The notes beneath the pieces are model-generated. The model saw only the letters and a program-made list of their open reading frames with translations. It was not told the DNA's origin and searched no databases. Position numbers and translations under genes: made by a program. From Psychrobacillus sp040274765 (GTDB lineage Bacteria > Bacillota > Bacilli > Bacillales_A > Planococcaceae), in contig JBEMAY010000003.1 of assembly GCA_040274765.1 (NCBI GenBank), positions 1 through 64,000 of the forward strand: DNA of 64,000 bases, given 5' to 3'. Positions 42,092 to 50,744 of the stretch are shown one piece after another; within the stretch, counting starts at the first letter, position 1, and each line of letters opens with the position of its first letter.

Positions 42092-42126
42092 AAAGAAGGC
42101 TCATCCAAAATTGATGAGCCTTCTTT
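42092..42126. terminator. Bidirectional terminator
   Basis: aaagaaggctcatc/gatgagccttcttt, 14-bp stem, 7-base loop, A/T-rich flanks. Confidence 0.92.
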
Positions 42127-42129
42127 ATA

Positions 42130-43224
42130 TTAGTGCGCTTTATAATTATAGATTGGTTTAATGACCTCTAATACATCAACGGTATCATGGATATGTGCAA
42201 GTATATCTTCCATAGCCTTGTAGGCAAAAGGAGATTCATCAACTGTTCCTGCTACAACTGAAGTACTCCAAATCCCTTCCATAGAAGCTTGGAAATCCTC
42301 TAAAGCGACTTGTTTTCTTGCTTGAGAACGGCTCATGAGACGGCCCGCTCCATGAGGACCTGAATAATTCCATTCAGGATTTCCTTTTCCTCGACAGATA
42401 AGCGAGCCATCACGCATATTCATTGGTATAATTACGATCTCACCAGCTTGTGCAGAGATTGCTCCCTTACGTAAAATCATATTATCTAAGTCTATATAAT
42501 TATGAATCGTATCAAATTCAGATTGAACACTCCAATTCATCCCTCTGCAAATAACATCGACCATTGTCTTACGATTGAAAGCGGCATACTTTTGGGCAAT
42601 TGAAAGATCATATAAATAATCCTTCATATTATCTCCTTCTACATATGCAAGATCTCTTGATATGCTGTTACCTAGAGTATCGGATGCGACTTGTTGATAA
42701 TGCTCTGCAATTTGTTTTCCTAAGTTTCTGCTACCAGAGTGGATAACTAGATATATACTGCCATCCTCACCCTCATTGAGTTCGATAAAATGGTTTCCTC
42801 CTCCAAGGGAACCGAGGCTCAATCTCGCACGCTGTTCATTGATAGGAGCAGAAACTTCTTCGAAAGGTATTTCTATTGTATTACGATGTTCCTTTTGTCG
42901 AATACGAGTTCCGCTCGGTACATTTTTCTTAATAGTCTTATCAAGCTTGGCGAAATCTACATCTTCTTTTTTGATATCGATTTTTGAGCAAATCATTCCA
43001 CATCCTAAATCGACTCCAACAAAGTTAGGAACCACTTTATCGGTAATTGTCATAGTTGTGCCCACTGTACAGCCTTTTCCTGCATGTAAATCAGGCATCA
43101 TTCTAATCTTAGTGTCCTGAAGAAATGGAAGACTACAAAGCTGCTCTACCTGAGATTTAGCTGTTTCTTCTATTATATCTGTAAAAACTAATGCATTATT
43201 GTGTGTTCCTTTAATCTCAATCAT
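42130..43224 (-). CDS. rtcB: RtcB-family RNA ligase
   Basis: A 364-residue RtcB protein of the shorter bacterial form. Metal and guanylylation motifs are VGVDLGCGMICS (Cys in DLGCGM), SLGGGNHFIEL, VIHSGSRNLG and the histidine that receives GMP in GPHGAGRLMSR. It joins 2',3'-cyclic phosphate or 3'-phosphate to 5'-OH RNA ends using GTP and Mn2+, so it may repair cleaved tRNA or rRNA. It is adjacent to and downstream of corA on the same strand (20 bases). No archease or RtcR regulator is nearby. Confidence 0.92.
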   Translation of the reverse strand: MIEIKGTHNNALVFTDIIEETAKSQVEQLCSLPFLQDTKIRMMPDLHAGKGCTVGTTMTITDKVVPNFVGVDLGCGMICSKIDIKKEDVDFAKLDKTIKKNVPSGTRIRQKEHRNTIEIPFEEVSAPINEQRARLSLGSLGGGNHFIELNEGEDGSIYLVIHSGSRNLGKQIAEHYQQVASDTLGNSISRDLAYVEGDNMKDYLYDLSIAQKYAAFNRKTMVDVICRGMNWSVQSEFDTIHNYIDLDNMILRKGAISAQAGEIVIIPMNMRDGSLICRGKGNPEWNYSGPHGAGRLMSRSQARKQVALEDFQASMEGIWSTSVVAGTVDESPFAYKAMEDILAHIHDTVDVLEVIKPIYNYKAH

Positions 43225-43244
43225 ATAATCCCCCTAAGTAAATT

Positions 43245-44207
43245 TTAACTTTTAAATAATTTAAACCAGCCTTTGTATTGGAACCAGGCAATCATTCCAG
43301 CAGCAATTACTACCATTAAGCCAACGACAATAAAGTATCCATACTTCCACTCTAACTCAGGCATATTAATAAAATTCATACCATACACTCCAACGATAAA
43401 CGTGAGAGGGATAAAGACGGTAGATACTGTGGTTAGTATCATCATTATTCGATTCATTCGGCTAGCATTGATGGAATCATAGCTGTCCCTAATATCTGCT
43501 GTTAACTCCCGATTAGCTTCTACCATTTCAGTTAACTTCAGAAGGTGATCATAAATGTCATCAAAATATGCCCGTTCACTCTGGTTTAAGTTAATACGCT
43601 CTGAGTACATCACCCGATATAGCAAGTCTCGCATCGGGATGATCGTTCTCCGCAAGCGCAACAAATCACTGCGTAGGTCAAACACTTGATCCATAGACAA
43701 ATGATCCATATCCATTGAAAGCCTTTCGTCTACCTCATTTAAATAATCCTCAATGTGATAAACAATTGGGAAGTAGGTGTCGACCACTTTATCAACGATA
43801 TTGTATGTTATGAGCATTGTACCTCGTTCCCAATCTCTAGGGTTGTTTTTTATTCTCTCTCTAGCCTCTTGTAGTTCTTGCATAGGAGGAAAGTGAAAGC
43901 TAACAACAAAATCTTTGCCGACAAAAAGATTGAGTTCCTCGGCCTCCATTTTTTTCTCGTTGAAGGCGTGTAGAACAAAAAATTCATAGTCACCATAGTG
44001 ATCCAACTTAGGACGCTGCAGCATTTGTAGACAATCCTCTATCGCAAGTGGATGGAATTGAAAAAAGGAGCTTAAGAGTTGTTCCTCCTCTTTTGTCGGT
44101 TGAGCAATATCAACCCAATACCAATCCAGCTCATTTGTTTCTATATATTCCAGAGGGAAATCAAAAATAATCTCTTGGTTGACTGTCCTGCCTATTGTAC
44201 TTATCAT
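43245..44207 (-). CDS. corA: CorA-family magnesium transporter
   Basis: A 320-residue protein with a large N-terminal cytoplasmic domain and two C-terminal membrane helices (about 258-280 and 290-312). The selectivity motif YGMNF is present between the helices (GVYGMNFINMPE), and the loop ends with the basic tail. It carries Mg2+ (also Co2+ or Ni2+) inward as a pentamer. It is followed 20 bases later by the RtcB gene. Confidence 0.93.
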   Translation of the reverse strand: MISTIGRTVNQEIIFDFPLEYIETNELDWYWVDIAQPTKEEEQLLSSFFQFHPLAIEDCLQMLQRPKLDHYGDYEFFVLHAFNEKKMEAEELNLFVGKDFVVSFHFPPMQELQEARERIKNNPRDWERGTMLITYNIVDKVVDTYFPIVYHIEDYLNEVDERLSMDMDHLSMDQVFDLRSDLLRLRRTIIPMRDLLYRVMYSERINLNQSERAYFDDIYDHLLKLTEMVEANRELTADIRDSYDSINASRMNRIMMILTTVSTVFIPLTFIVGVYGMNFINMPELEWKYGYFIVVGLMVVIAAGMIAWFQYKGWFKLFKS

Positions 44208-44276
44208 GAAGAAACCACACTTTCGCCCAGATCTTTGTATATTATCTCATAATATCCCAATGAAAAATATTAAAAC

Positions 44277-44307
44277 AAAAATGCCAAGGAATTTTCCTTG
44301 GCATTTT
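44277..44307 (-). terminator. Terminator downstream of the BCCT gene
   Basis: aaaatgccaagga/tccttggcatttt, loop attt. Confidence 0.93.
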
Positions 44308-44310
44308 ATC

Positions 44311-45801
44311 TTATCTTTTCTTGTTTAACTTAGTTTCACCGTTTAATGATTTAAATAATGATATAACCATGAGTATCATAATAAATGAGAACGGCAGAGC
44401 CGCAATGATGATCGTGTTTTGTAACGCGGTAAGCCCATTGACTGACAATAAAATAAGCGCAATGGTAGATTGGATAACTCCCCACGTAAGCTTGACACTA
44501 TTAGGTGGTGTCAGAGAACCATTAGTAGATTGCATACCGAGAACAAATGTGGCAGAGTCTGCAGACGTGATAAAGAAAGATGCAATTAACAAAATTGCCA
44601 AAAGAGAAATGATAAAAGAGAATGGCATTGTATTAAACATCTCAAAAATCGTCAGCTCTGTCGAAAGACTTGCTAAATCTGCAATACCTCTTTTTTGTAT
44701 ATCAATAGCGGTAGTTCCAAAAGATGAGAACCAAATAGCACCTAAAAGAGTAGGTACCACTAGTACTCCAATCATAAACTCGCGGATAGTTCTACCTTTA
44801 GAAACACGAGCAATGAACATACTAACAAATGGAGCCCATGATATCCACCAAGCCCAATAAAAAATCGTCCACATATCTAACCAGTCTCTATTGGTAGCAT
44901 TTAATGGAGCAGTTCTAAAGCTCATTTGGATGATATTTGCTAAGTAACCACCAAATGAATCCGTGAACATATTTAAAATTAGTAAAGTTGGTCCTAAAAT
45001 AATTACAAATGCTAAAAGAGCAAGAGCGAGTATTAAGTTTAGGTTTGAAAGATATTTAATCCCTTTGCTTAAGCCGGACCAAGCAGAGAAGACGAATAAG
45101 ATAGTAACCACAGCAATAATGATGAACTGTGAGAAGATGCCCATTTCAAATCCAAATAAGTAGTCAAGACCTGCGTTAATTTGAACAGCGCCGAAGCCAA
45201 GGGAAGTAGCAACTCCAAATGCTGTTGCAAAAACAGCTAACACATCGACAAGGACGCCCCAAGGACCTTCCATTTTTTTGCCGAAGATTGGCTTCAGTGT
45301 TGCTGAAATTAACCCCGGTTCCCCTTTACGGAACTGGAAGTAAGCAAGCGATAAAGCGATTACGCCATACATAGCCCAAACATGTAATCCCCAATGAAAA
45401 AAGGATTGTCTTAAGCCTTCTTTAAATGCAGCATTGGTATTAGGGTCTTCAGTAGCAGGACTGGTTGCGAAGTGAGATAGAGGTTCAGCAGCACCGTAGA
45501 AGACAAGACCGATTCCCATACCTGCTGAAAACAGCATGGCTAACCAGGAGATTAAACTGAAATCTGGTCGATCTGTATCCTTACCTAATCGTATTTTCCC
45601 ATACGGACTGAAGATAAAAAATATACTAATTAACAACATCACTGACATGAGTAGCATGTAATACCAACCAAACGATGTTGAAACAAACGACTTACCTCGG
45701 GTAGTAAGTGCCTCGAAACTTTCCGGAGCAATTGCTCCATAACCGACCGCTATAATAATAAGGCCGATGGTGATATAAAATACTTTTGAAATGTTCTTCA
45801 T
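44311..45801 (-). CDS. BCCT-family betaine/choline/carnitine transporter (OpuD-like)
   Basis: A 496-residue protein with twelve predicted helices. Typical BCCT stretches are FSAGMGIGLVFYGAAEPLSHF, FHWGLHVWAMYGVIALSLAYF and WTIFYWAWWISWAPFVSMFIARVS, which includes the Trp box that binds the quaternary ammonium group. The start is ATG 45801, after AAAGGAGG; the upstream frame start lies inside the ribosome-site sequence. It imports a compatible solute such as glycine betaine, driven by Na+ or H+. Monocistronic. Confidence 0.9.
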   Translation of the reverse strand: MKNISKVFYITIGLIIIAVGYGAIAPESFEALTTRGKSFVSTSFGWYYMLLMSVMLLISIFFIFSPYGKIRLGKDTDRPDFSLISWLAMLFSAGMGIGLVFYGAAEPLSHFATSPATEDPNTNAAFKEGLRQSFFHWGLHVWAMYGVIALSLAYFQFRKGEPGLISATLKPIFGKKMEGPWGVLVDVLAVFATAFGVATSLGFGAVQINAGLDYLFGFEMGIFSQFIIIAVVTILFVFSAWSGLSKGIKYLSNLNLILALALLAFVIILGPTLLILNMFTDSFGGYLANIIQMSFRTAPLNATNRDWLDMWTIFYWAWWISWAPFVSMFIARVSKGRTIREFMIGVLVVPTLLGAIWFSSFGTTAIDIQKRGIADLASLSTELTIFEMFNTMPFSFIISLLAILLIASFFITSADSATFVLGMQSTNGSLTPPNSVKLTWGVIQSTIALILLSVNGLTALQNTIIIAALPFSFIMILMVISLFKSLNGETKLNKKR

Positions 45802-46276
45802 GTTTCCTCCTTTTAGGTTCAACTAAGTTAAGTCTATTACTATACTAAGATAAAATTGTTTAATCAACCCATATGCCTAGAATATCCGTTTTTCACTAAA
45901 TTCAAACACTTTTATTAGGTAATTTATACGATAAAATACTTGAAAATACATTAAGTAACAAGTATTATCTATTTTTAATATTATTTGGAAAAAATAATGG
46001 TGTTTTTTCTTTTAAACCTAAATAACTGAAGGGGTTTATCCCATTCTTTTTATCTTATAAAGTATGGCTCTTTTCGAGTCAAGGTATTCACAAACAAAAA
46101 TGGAGTATGAAAAAGATATAAGGTATGCGCATCTTCAACTACACTTAGTATGCTGTGTTTTTACTTAAAAACGTCTCTCGCAAAATCATGCTTTTTTTTT
46201 GGGCATTGAGGTGTTTGTCTATACATCCGAAGAATTCTTGCATTTATTATTATATGTGCAAGAGGAGGTGAAGAAT
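45802..46276. other. Long AT-rich intergenic region
   Basis: 475 bases between the divergent BCCT and coat protein genes. I saw no long ORF with a ribosome site and no terminator. A sigma-K or sigma-E promoter for the coat gene is expected near 46180-46250 but none could be assigned confidently. Confidence 0.4.
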
Positions 46277-46597
46277 ATGAGTAATCATCATATGTGCCAT
46301 TCATGCGGGAAGAATATGAGTTGGGGCCAACAATGTGGTTGCAAAAGACAGCTACCAGCAGCTGAGCCTATCGTTTGCCCACCGCAATACCGCGTTTGTG
46401 ATTCTTTCATACCAAGAGTTCAGCCAGTCATTCAACCAATTGTAAATGTTAATAGAGAGCATATCGTAAATGTTCCGCAATATTACGTTACAGAATCGAA
46501 TGAAACAGTAGTAGTACCTGAAGCACAAAATGCTTACCCTGTTAACAACCAGTTTCCAGGTGGATCCCATCGAGGATTTTTCTCTAGATTTCGTTAA
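46277..46597 (+). CDS. CotD-family spore coat protein (probable)
   Basis: A 106-residue protein with an N-terminal Cys-rich part (CHSCGKNMSWGQQCGCK) and the central part VCPPQYRVCDSFIPRVQPV, followed by VNREHIVNVPQYYVTES. This resembles the CotD family of Bacillus spore coat proteins, rich in Pro, His, Tyr and Cys and lacking a signal peptide. Start at 46277, preceded by AGAGGAGGTGAAG; the longer frame from 46199 has no support. Expression by a late mother-cell sigma factor is expected but unproven. Confidence 0.7.
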   Translation: MSNHHMCHSCGKNMSWGQQCGCKRQLPAAEPIVCPPQYRVCDSFIPRVQPVIQPIVNVNREHIVNVPQYYVTESNETVVVPEAQNAYPVNNQFPGGSHRGFFSRFR

Positions 46598-46650
46598 TTT
46601 TTGAATTATAGCGTCGACTTAACCAGGTTTGTCTATCTTTATCGAATATT

Positions 46651-46680
46651 GCAAATGCCCTTTATAAAAGGTGCATTTGC
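46651..46680 (+). terminator. Terminator after the coat gene
   Basis: gcaaatgc/gcatttgc stem with a 14-base loop that can itself pair (cctttt/aaaagg-like), then a T-run. Confidence 0.85.
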
Positions 46681-46760
46681 TTTTTTGTTTTGTTGATTAA
46701 AAACAAAATGATTTTAATAATTTTTTTTTAGTAGGCCTGTCAGGTAGCAAAAACGAGATA

Positions 46761-46789
46761 TTGTAATTTTCCGTAAATTTTGATAAAGT
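46761..46789 (+). promoter_or_regulatory. dpp promoter with overlapping CodY box
   Basis: TTGTAA at 46761 and TAAAGT at 46784 with 17 bases between. aattttccgtaaatt at 46765-46779 matches the CodY consensus AATTTTCWGAAAATT at 13 of 15 positions and lies over the promoter. In B. subtilis the dpp genes are CodY repressed. Confidence 0.6.
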
Positions 46790-46836
46790 TGGGTTTACTA
46801 ATAGAAAACTAGAGTTAGAATTTGGGGGAGAAGGTA

Positions 46837-47661
46837 TTGAAGCTATTTCTTTCGGTTGATATGGAAGGCATTACAGGTCTGCCAGATTACACATTTGTGG
46901 AGTCGAATAAGCATAACTATGAAAGAGCAAGACGCATCATGACGCAAGAAGCTAATGCAATTATAGAAGGGGCAATATCTACAGGAGTTACCGAGATCTT
47001 AGTTAATGACAGTCACTCCAAAATGAATAATCTTTTAGTGGAGGAATTACATCCAGAAGCCTCTTTAATAACAGGCGATCTTAAGCCGTATTCAATGGTA
47101 CAGTCTTTAGATGAAAGTTACATAGGAGCAGTATTTGCGGGATATCATTCTAGAGCAGGACAACCGGGAGTTATGAGCCATTCCATGATATTTGGGGTTC
47201 GTAATATGTACATCAATGACGTAGAAATAGGAGAGCTTGGACTTAATGCATATGTAGCTGGCTATTATGGAGTTCCTGTCATTATGGTGGCCGGAGACGA
47301 CGGAGCTTGCAGAGAGGCAGAAGCTCTTATACCAGGTATTGTAACAGCTGCTGTAAAACAATCTATCTCCAGGTCTGCTGTTAAAACGCTACACCCTCAA
47401 AAATCACAGATCCTTCTTAAAGAGAAAGTAGCAGAGGCTGTTAAAAAGAGAGACCTTATTCCGCCACTCACACCTCCGGCTTCTCCTGTATTAAAAATTG
47501 AATTTACAAACTACGGACAAGCAGAATGGGCAGCCCTCATGCCAGGGTGTGAAATTATAGAAGGAACAACTGTCGTGAAGTTTGAAGCAAAAGATATTCT
47601 TGAAGCATATCGTGCAATGCTTGTCATGGTAGAGCTAGCAATGCAAACCAAATTCTGTTAG
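46837..47661 (+). CDS. dppA: D-aminopeptidase DppA (M55 family)
   Basis: A 274-residue cytoplasmic zinc peptidase that releases N-terminal D-amino acids such as D-Ala. MKLFLSVDMEGITGLPDYTF starts the protein and holds the metal Asp-x-Glu, and further ligands occur in NDSHSKMNN and FAGYHSRAG. The sequence and length closely follow B. subtilis DppA, which supports the TTG at 46837; the track-style start at 46822 would extend it through its own ribosome site GGGGGAGAAGG. First gene of the dpp-ykf operon. It should process imported muropeptide-derived D-Ala-D-Ala. Confidence 0.95.
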   Translation: MKLFLSVDMEGITGLPDYTFVESNKHNYERARRIMTQEANAIIEGAISTGVTEILVNDSHSKMNNLLVEELHPEASLITGDLKPYSMVQSLDESYIGAVFAGYHSRAGQPGVMSHSMIFGVRNMYINDVEIGELGLNAYVAGYYGVPVIMVAGDDGACREAEALIPGIVTAAVKQSISRSAVKTLHPQKSQILLKEKVAEAVKKRDLIPPLTPPASPVLKIEFTNYGQAEWAALMPGCEIIEGTTVVKFEAKDILEAYRAMLVMVELAMQTKFC

Positions 47662-47674
47662 GAGGAAGCCTTCC

Positions 47675-48610
47675 GTGACGAAGTATATTATAAAGCGTTT
47701 TTTGATGATGATTGCAACAATCCTCATCATTGCGACTCTCACTTTTGCATTAATGCACACCATACCGGGTTCTCCTTTTGATGGAGAAAGAACTTCAAAT
47801 CCTACTATTCAAGCAAACTTAGAAAAATTTTATAAGCTGGACCAACCTATGTATGTTCAATACTTAAATTATTTAAAGTCCATAGTGACTTTTGATTTTG
47901 GACCATCTATTAAAAAGCCAAATGAATCTGTAAATGAACTTCTAGCAAGGGGTTTTCCTATCTCCTTTGAGCTGGGAATGGCAACTATTCTAGTTGCTTT
48001 ATTATCTGGTGTTCTTTTAGGGACGCTCGCTGCCCTCCGGCATAACGGTATTATAGATTATTTTGCAATGACGTTCGCAGTTATTGGTATATCTGTTCCA
48101 AACTTTGTTTTAGCAACTTTGTTAATCCAACAAGTAGCTGTAACGTGGGAGTTACTGCCGCCAGCAACATGGAGTAGTCCGTTACATATGATTCTTCCAA
48201 CACTAGCCTTAGCTACAGGTCCTACAGCCATAATCGCTCGTTTGACTAGATCCAGCATGCTAGAGGTATTGACGCAGGATTATATTAAAATGGCAAGAGC
48301 TAAAGGACTTTCTCCGACCCGAATTGTTTTTCGTCATGCCTTAAGAAATGCCTTAATGCCTGTCGTGACCATTATGGGTACTATGCTTGCAGGTATTCTG
48401 ACAGGTACCTTCGTAATAGAACGTATTTTTGCTATTCCAGGAATGGGAAAGTACTTTGTGGAAAGTATTAATAATCGGGATTATCCCGTGATTATGGGAA
48501 CAACCGTATTTTACAGTGCATTCTTAGTGTTTATGCTGTTTTTAGTAGATATTGTTTACGGTATTTTAGATCCACGCATTAAATTACATCGCAAAGAGGG
48601 GGATGCATGA
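47675..48610 (+). CDS. dppB: Dipeptide ABC transporter permease DppB
   Basis: A 311-residue OppB/DppB-type permease. N-terminal YIIKRFLMMIATILIIATLTF and the coupling motif EVLTQDYIKMARAKGLSPTRI (the EAA-like loop, about 190-212) are visible with six membrane segments. The GTG start at 47675 follows GGAGGAAG. It forms the channel with DppC; the coding sequences overlap (ATGA) at the 3' end. Confidence 0.93.
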   Translation: MTKYIIKRFLMMIATILIIATLTFALMHTIPGSPFDGERTSNPTIQANLEKFYKLDQPMYVQYLNYLKSIVTFDFGPSIKKPNESVNELLARGFPISFELGMATILVALLSGVLLGTLAALRHNGIIDYFAMTFAVIGISVPNFVLATLLIQQVAVTWELLPPATWSSPLHMILPTLALATGPTAIIARLTRSSMLEVLTQDYIKMARAKGLSPTRIVFRHALRNALMPVVTIMGTMLAGILTGTFVIERIFAIPGMGKYFVESINNRDYPVIMGTTVFYSAFLVFMLFLVDIVYGILDPRIKLHRKEGDA

Positions 48611-49557
48611 TGGTTAAAACACAAGAGCCTGTATCCCCAGTAAAGGTAAAAGATGAATGGTTCCGTCCAAAAGTAAAAGCAGAGGGGGAGGCTGAAACAG
48701 TTGTAAGACCCTCCTTGTCCTATTGGAAGGACGCTTGGAGAAGGCTAAAACAAAATAAGCTTGCAATGGGAGGTCTTTTCTTTTTAGTTCTTCTCACCTT
48801 GTTTGCTATATTTGGTCCTATTCTTTCACCATATTCGATGGATGAAACAAACTATCCGATGCAAAACCAAGGCCCATCAGCGGAGCATTGGTTTGGTACA
48901 GACGAAGCTGGACGGGACGTTTTTACAAGGACATGGTATGGAGCTCGGGTTTCTTTATTTGTTGGGGTAATGGCTGCATTAATTGATTTCTTTATTGGCA
49001 TTATTTATGGAGGCTTTAGTGGTTACAAAGGCGGTAGAGCAGATGCAATCATGATGCGCATCATTGAGGTGCTTTATGGTTTACCGCATTTACTGGTAGT
49101 TATTTTATTGATGGTGGTTATGGGTCCTAGTCTAACAACAATTATTGTTGCGTTAACTGTAACCGGCTGGGTAGGTATGGCCCGAATTGTACGGGGCCAA
49201 GTATTACAGATTAAAAACTATGAATTTGTAACTGCATCCAAATCCTTTGGTGCAAAAAGCTCAAGAATCATACGGAAAAATTTATTGCCTAATACGATGG
49301 GACCCATTATTGTCCAAATGACTCTGACAGTACCGAGTGCGATATTTGCAGAGGCATTTCTTAGCTTTTTAGGGCTAGGAGTATCTGCACCTGCTGCCAG
49401 CTGGGGGGTAATGGCAAATGATGCTTTACCCGTCATTTTATCTGGGCACTGGTGGAGGCTGTTTTTCCCTGCGTTCTTTATCTCTGTGACGATGTTTGCA
49501 TTTAATGTATTAGGGGACGGTTTACAGGATGCCCTTGATCCAAAGCTTAGGAGGTAA
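48607..49557 (+). CDS. dppC: Dipeptide ABC transporter permease DppC
   Basis: A 316-residue partner permease. It has a cytoplasmic N-terminal stretch (about 1-45), then membrane helices and the EAA-like coupling motif KNYEFVTASKSFGAKSSRII. FLGLGVSAPAASWGVM is the typical C-terminal DppC/OppC block. The ATG overlaps the end of dppB by four bases, which implies translational coupling. Confidence 0.93.
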   Translation: MMVKTQEPVSPVKVKDEWFRPKVKAEGEAETVVRPSLSYWKDAWRRLKQNKLAMGGLFFLVLLTLFAIFGPILSPYSMDETNYPMQNQGPSAEHWFGTDEAGRDVFTRTWYGARVSLFVGVMAALIDFFIGIIYGGFSGYKGGRADAIMMRIIEVLYGLPHLLVVILLMVVMGPSLTTIIVALTVTGWVGMARIVRGQVLQIKNYEFVTASKSFGAKSSRIIRKNLLPNTMGPIIVQMTLTVPSAIFAEAFLSFLGLGVSAPAASWGVMANDALPVILSGHWWRLFFPAFFISVTMFAFNVLGDGLQDALDPKLRR

Positions 49558-49563
49558 GAAAAA

Positions 49564-50688
49564 ATGAATGAACATCAACTGGATCACGCAAAAGAACTCG
49601 CTAGAGGTAAAGTGGGTGAGGTAGCAGCATCTTTACAATCGGAGGACTCCATAAACAGATTTGAAGGTAAGCAAACAAGAAAGAAAATAACTGATGAAAA
49701 AATATTACAGATTGATAACCTACAAGTTTCCTTTAAAACATATGGAGGAGAAGTAGAAGCCGTTAGAGGAGTTAACTTTGATCTATACAAAGGGGAAACG
49801 CTAGCAATCGTTGGTGAATCTGGCTGTGGAAAAAGTGTCACCTCTAATGCCATTATGGGGCTGATACCGGAGCCAGCAGGCATGATAAAGAACGGTAGTA
49901 TCTTGTTTAAGGGCAAGGATTTAACAAAGCTAAGTAAATCAGAACTTAGAAAAATTCAGGGTATTGATGTATCCATGATATTTCAAGACCCTATGACCGC
50001 TTTAAATCCGACGCTTACAATCGGCGAGCAGTTAACCGAAGGCTTGCGAACGCATAAGAAGATTGGAAAACAAGAGGCTAGGCTAAAGGCAATTGAAATG
50101 CTAAACCTGGTAGGTATCCCGAATCCTTCGGAAAGATTAAAACAGTATCCTCACCAATTCTCTGGTGGGATGAGACAGCGTATCGTAATCGCCATTGCTT
50201 TAATCTGCGGTCCAGAGCTGCTTATAGCAGATGAACCTACCACTGCCTTAGACGTAACGATACAGGCTCAAATATTGGAGCTCTTTGAAGAAATTCAAAG
50301 GAAAACCGATATTTCAATTATTTTAATTACTCATGACCTAGGGGTAGTAGCAAAGATAGCTGACCGTATCGCGGTGATGTATGCAGGTAAAATTGTGGAG
50401 ATAGGGGATAAAAGAGAAATTTTTTACACTCCACAGCATCCTTATACGCAAGGGCTTCTAAACTCAGTTCCACGCTTGGATTTAATGGATGAAGAGCTAC
50501 AGCCGATTGATGGAACACCGCCAGATCTTTTCTCACCTCCTACAGGCTGTCCGTTTACTGCCAGATGCAAGTTTGCTATGGAAGTATGTGATCATGTATA
50601 TCCATATACAAGTAAGCTGTCGGATGCCCATAAGGTAGATTGCTGGCTCCAGGATGACAGAGCAAAAGCTTTACAATTACAAAAGTAA
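49564..50688 (+). CDS. dppD: Dipeptide ABC transporter ATP-binding protein DppD
   Basis: A 374-residue OppD/DppD ATPase. Walker A is GESGCGKS (about 80-87), signature FSGGMRQRIVIAIAL, Walker B LLIADEPTTALD. Close to the C-terminus is the oligopeptide-type Fe-S or zinc-like Cys cluster, GCPFTARCKFAMEVCDHVYP (Cys pattern). Compared with usual DppD an N-terminal extension of about 45 residues (rich in Glu, Lys and Gln) precedes the core; the ribosome site AGGAGG supports this long start. Confidence 0.93.
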   Translation: MNEHQLDHAKELARGKVGEVAASLQSEDSINRFEGKQTRKKITDEKILQIDNLQVSFKTYGGEVEAVRGVNFDLYKGETLAIVGESGCGKSVTSNAIMGLIPEPAGMIKNGSILFKGKDLTKLSKSELRKIQGIDVSMIFQDPMTALNPTLTIGEQLTEGLRTHKKIGKQEARLKAIEMLNLVGIPNPSERLKQYPHQFSGGMRQRIVIAIALICGPELLIADEPTTALDVTIQAQILELFEEIQRKTDISIILITHDLGVVAKIADRIAVMYAGKIVEIGDKREIFYTPQHPYTQGLLNSVPRLDLMDEELQPIDGTPPDLFSPPTGCPFTARCKFAMEVCDHVYPYTSKLSDAHKVDCWLQDDRAKALQLQK

Positions 50689-50744
50689 AAGGGATGAGAG
50701 CGCGCAAGTGCATTCACATATACAATACAGAGGGGGAAACTAGG

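Noticed and set aside
46199..46276. 26-residue extension of the CotD-like frame
   Set aside because: No ribosome site; the ATG at 46277 follows AGAGGAGGTGAAG.
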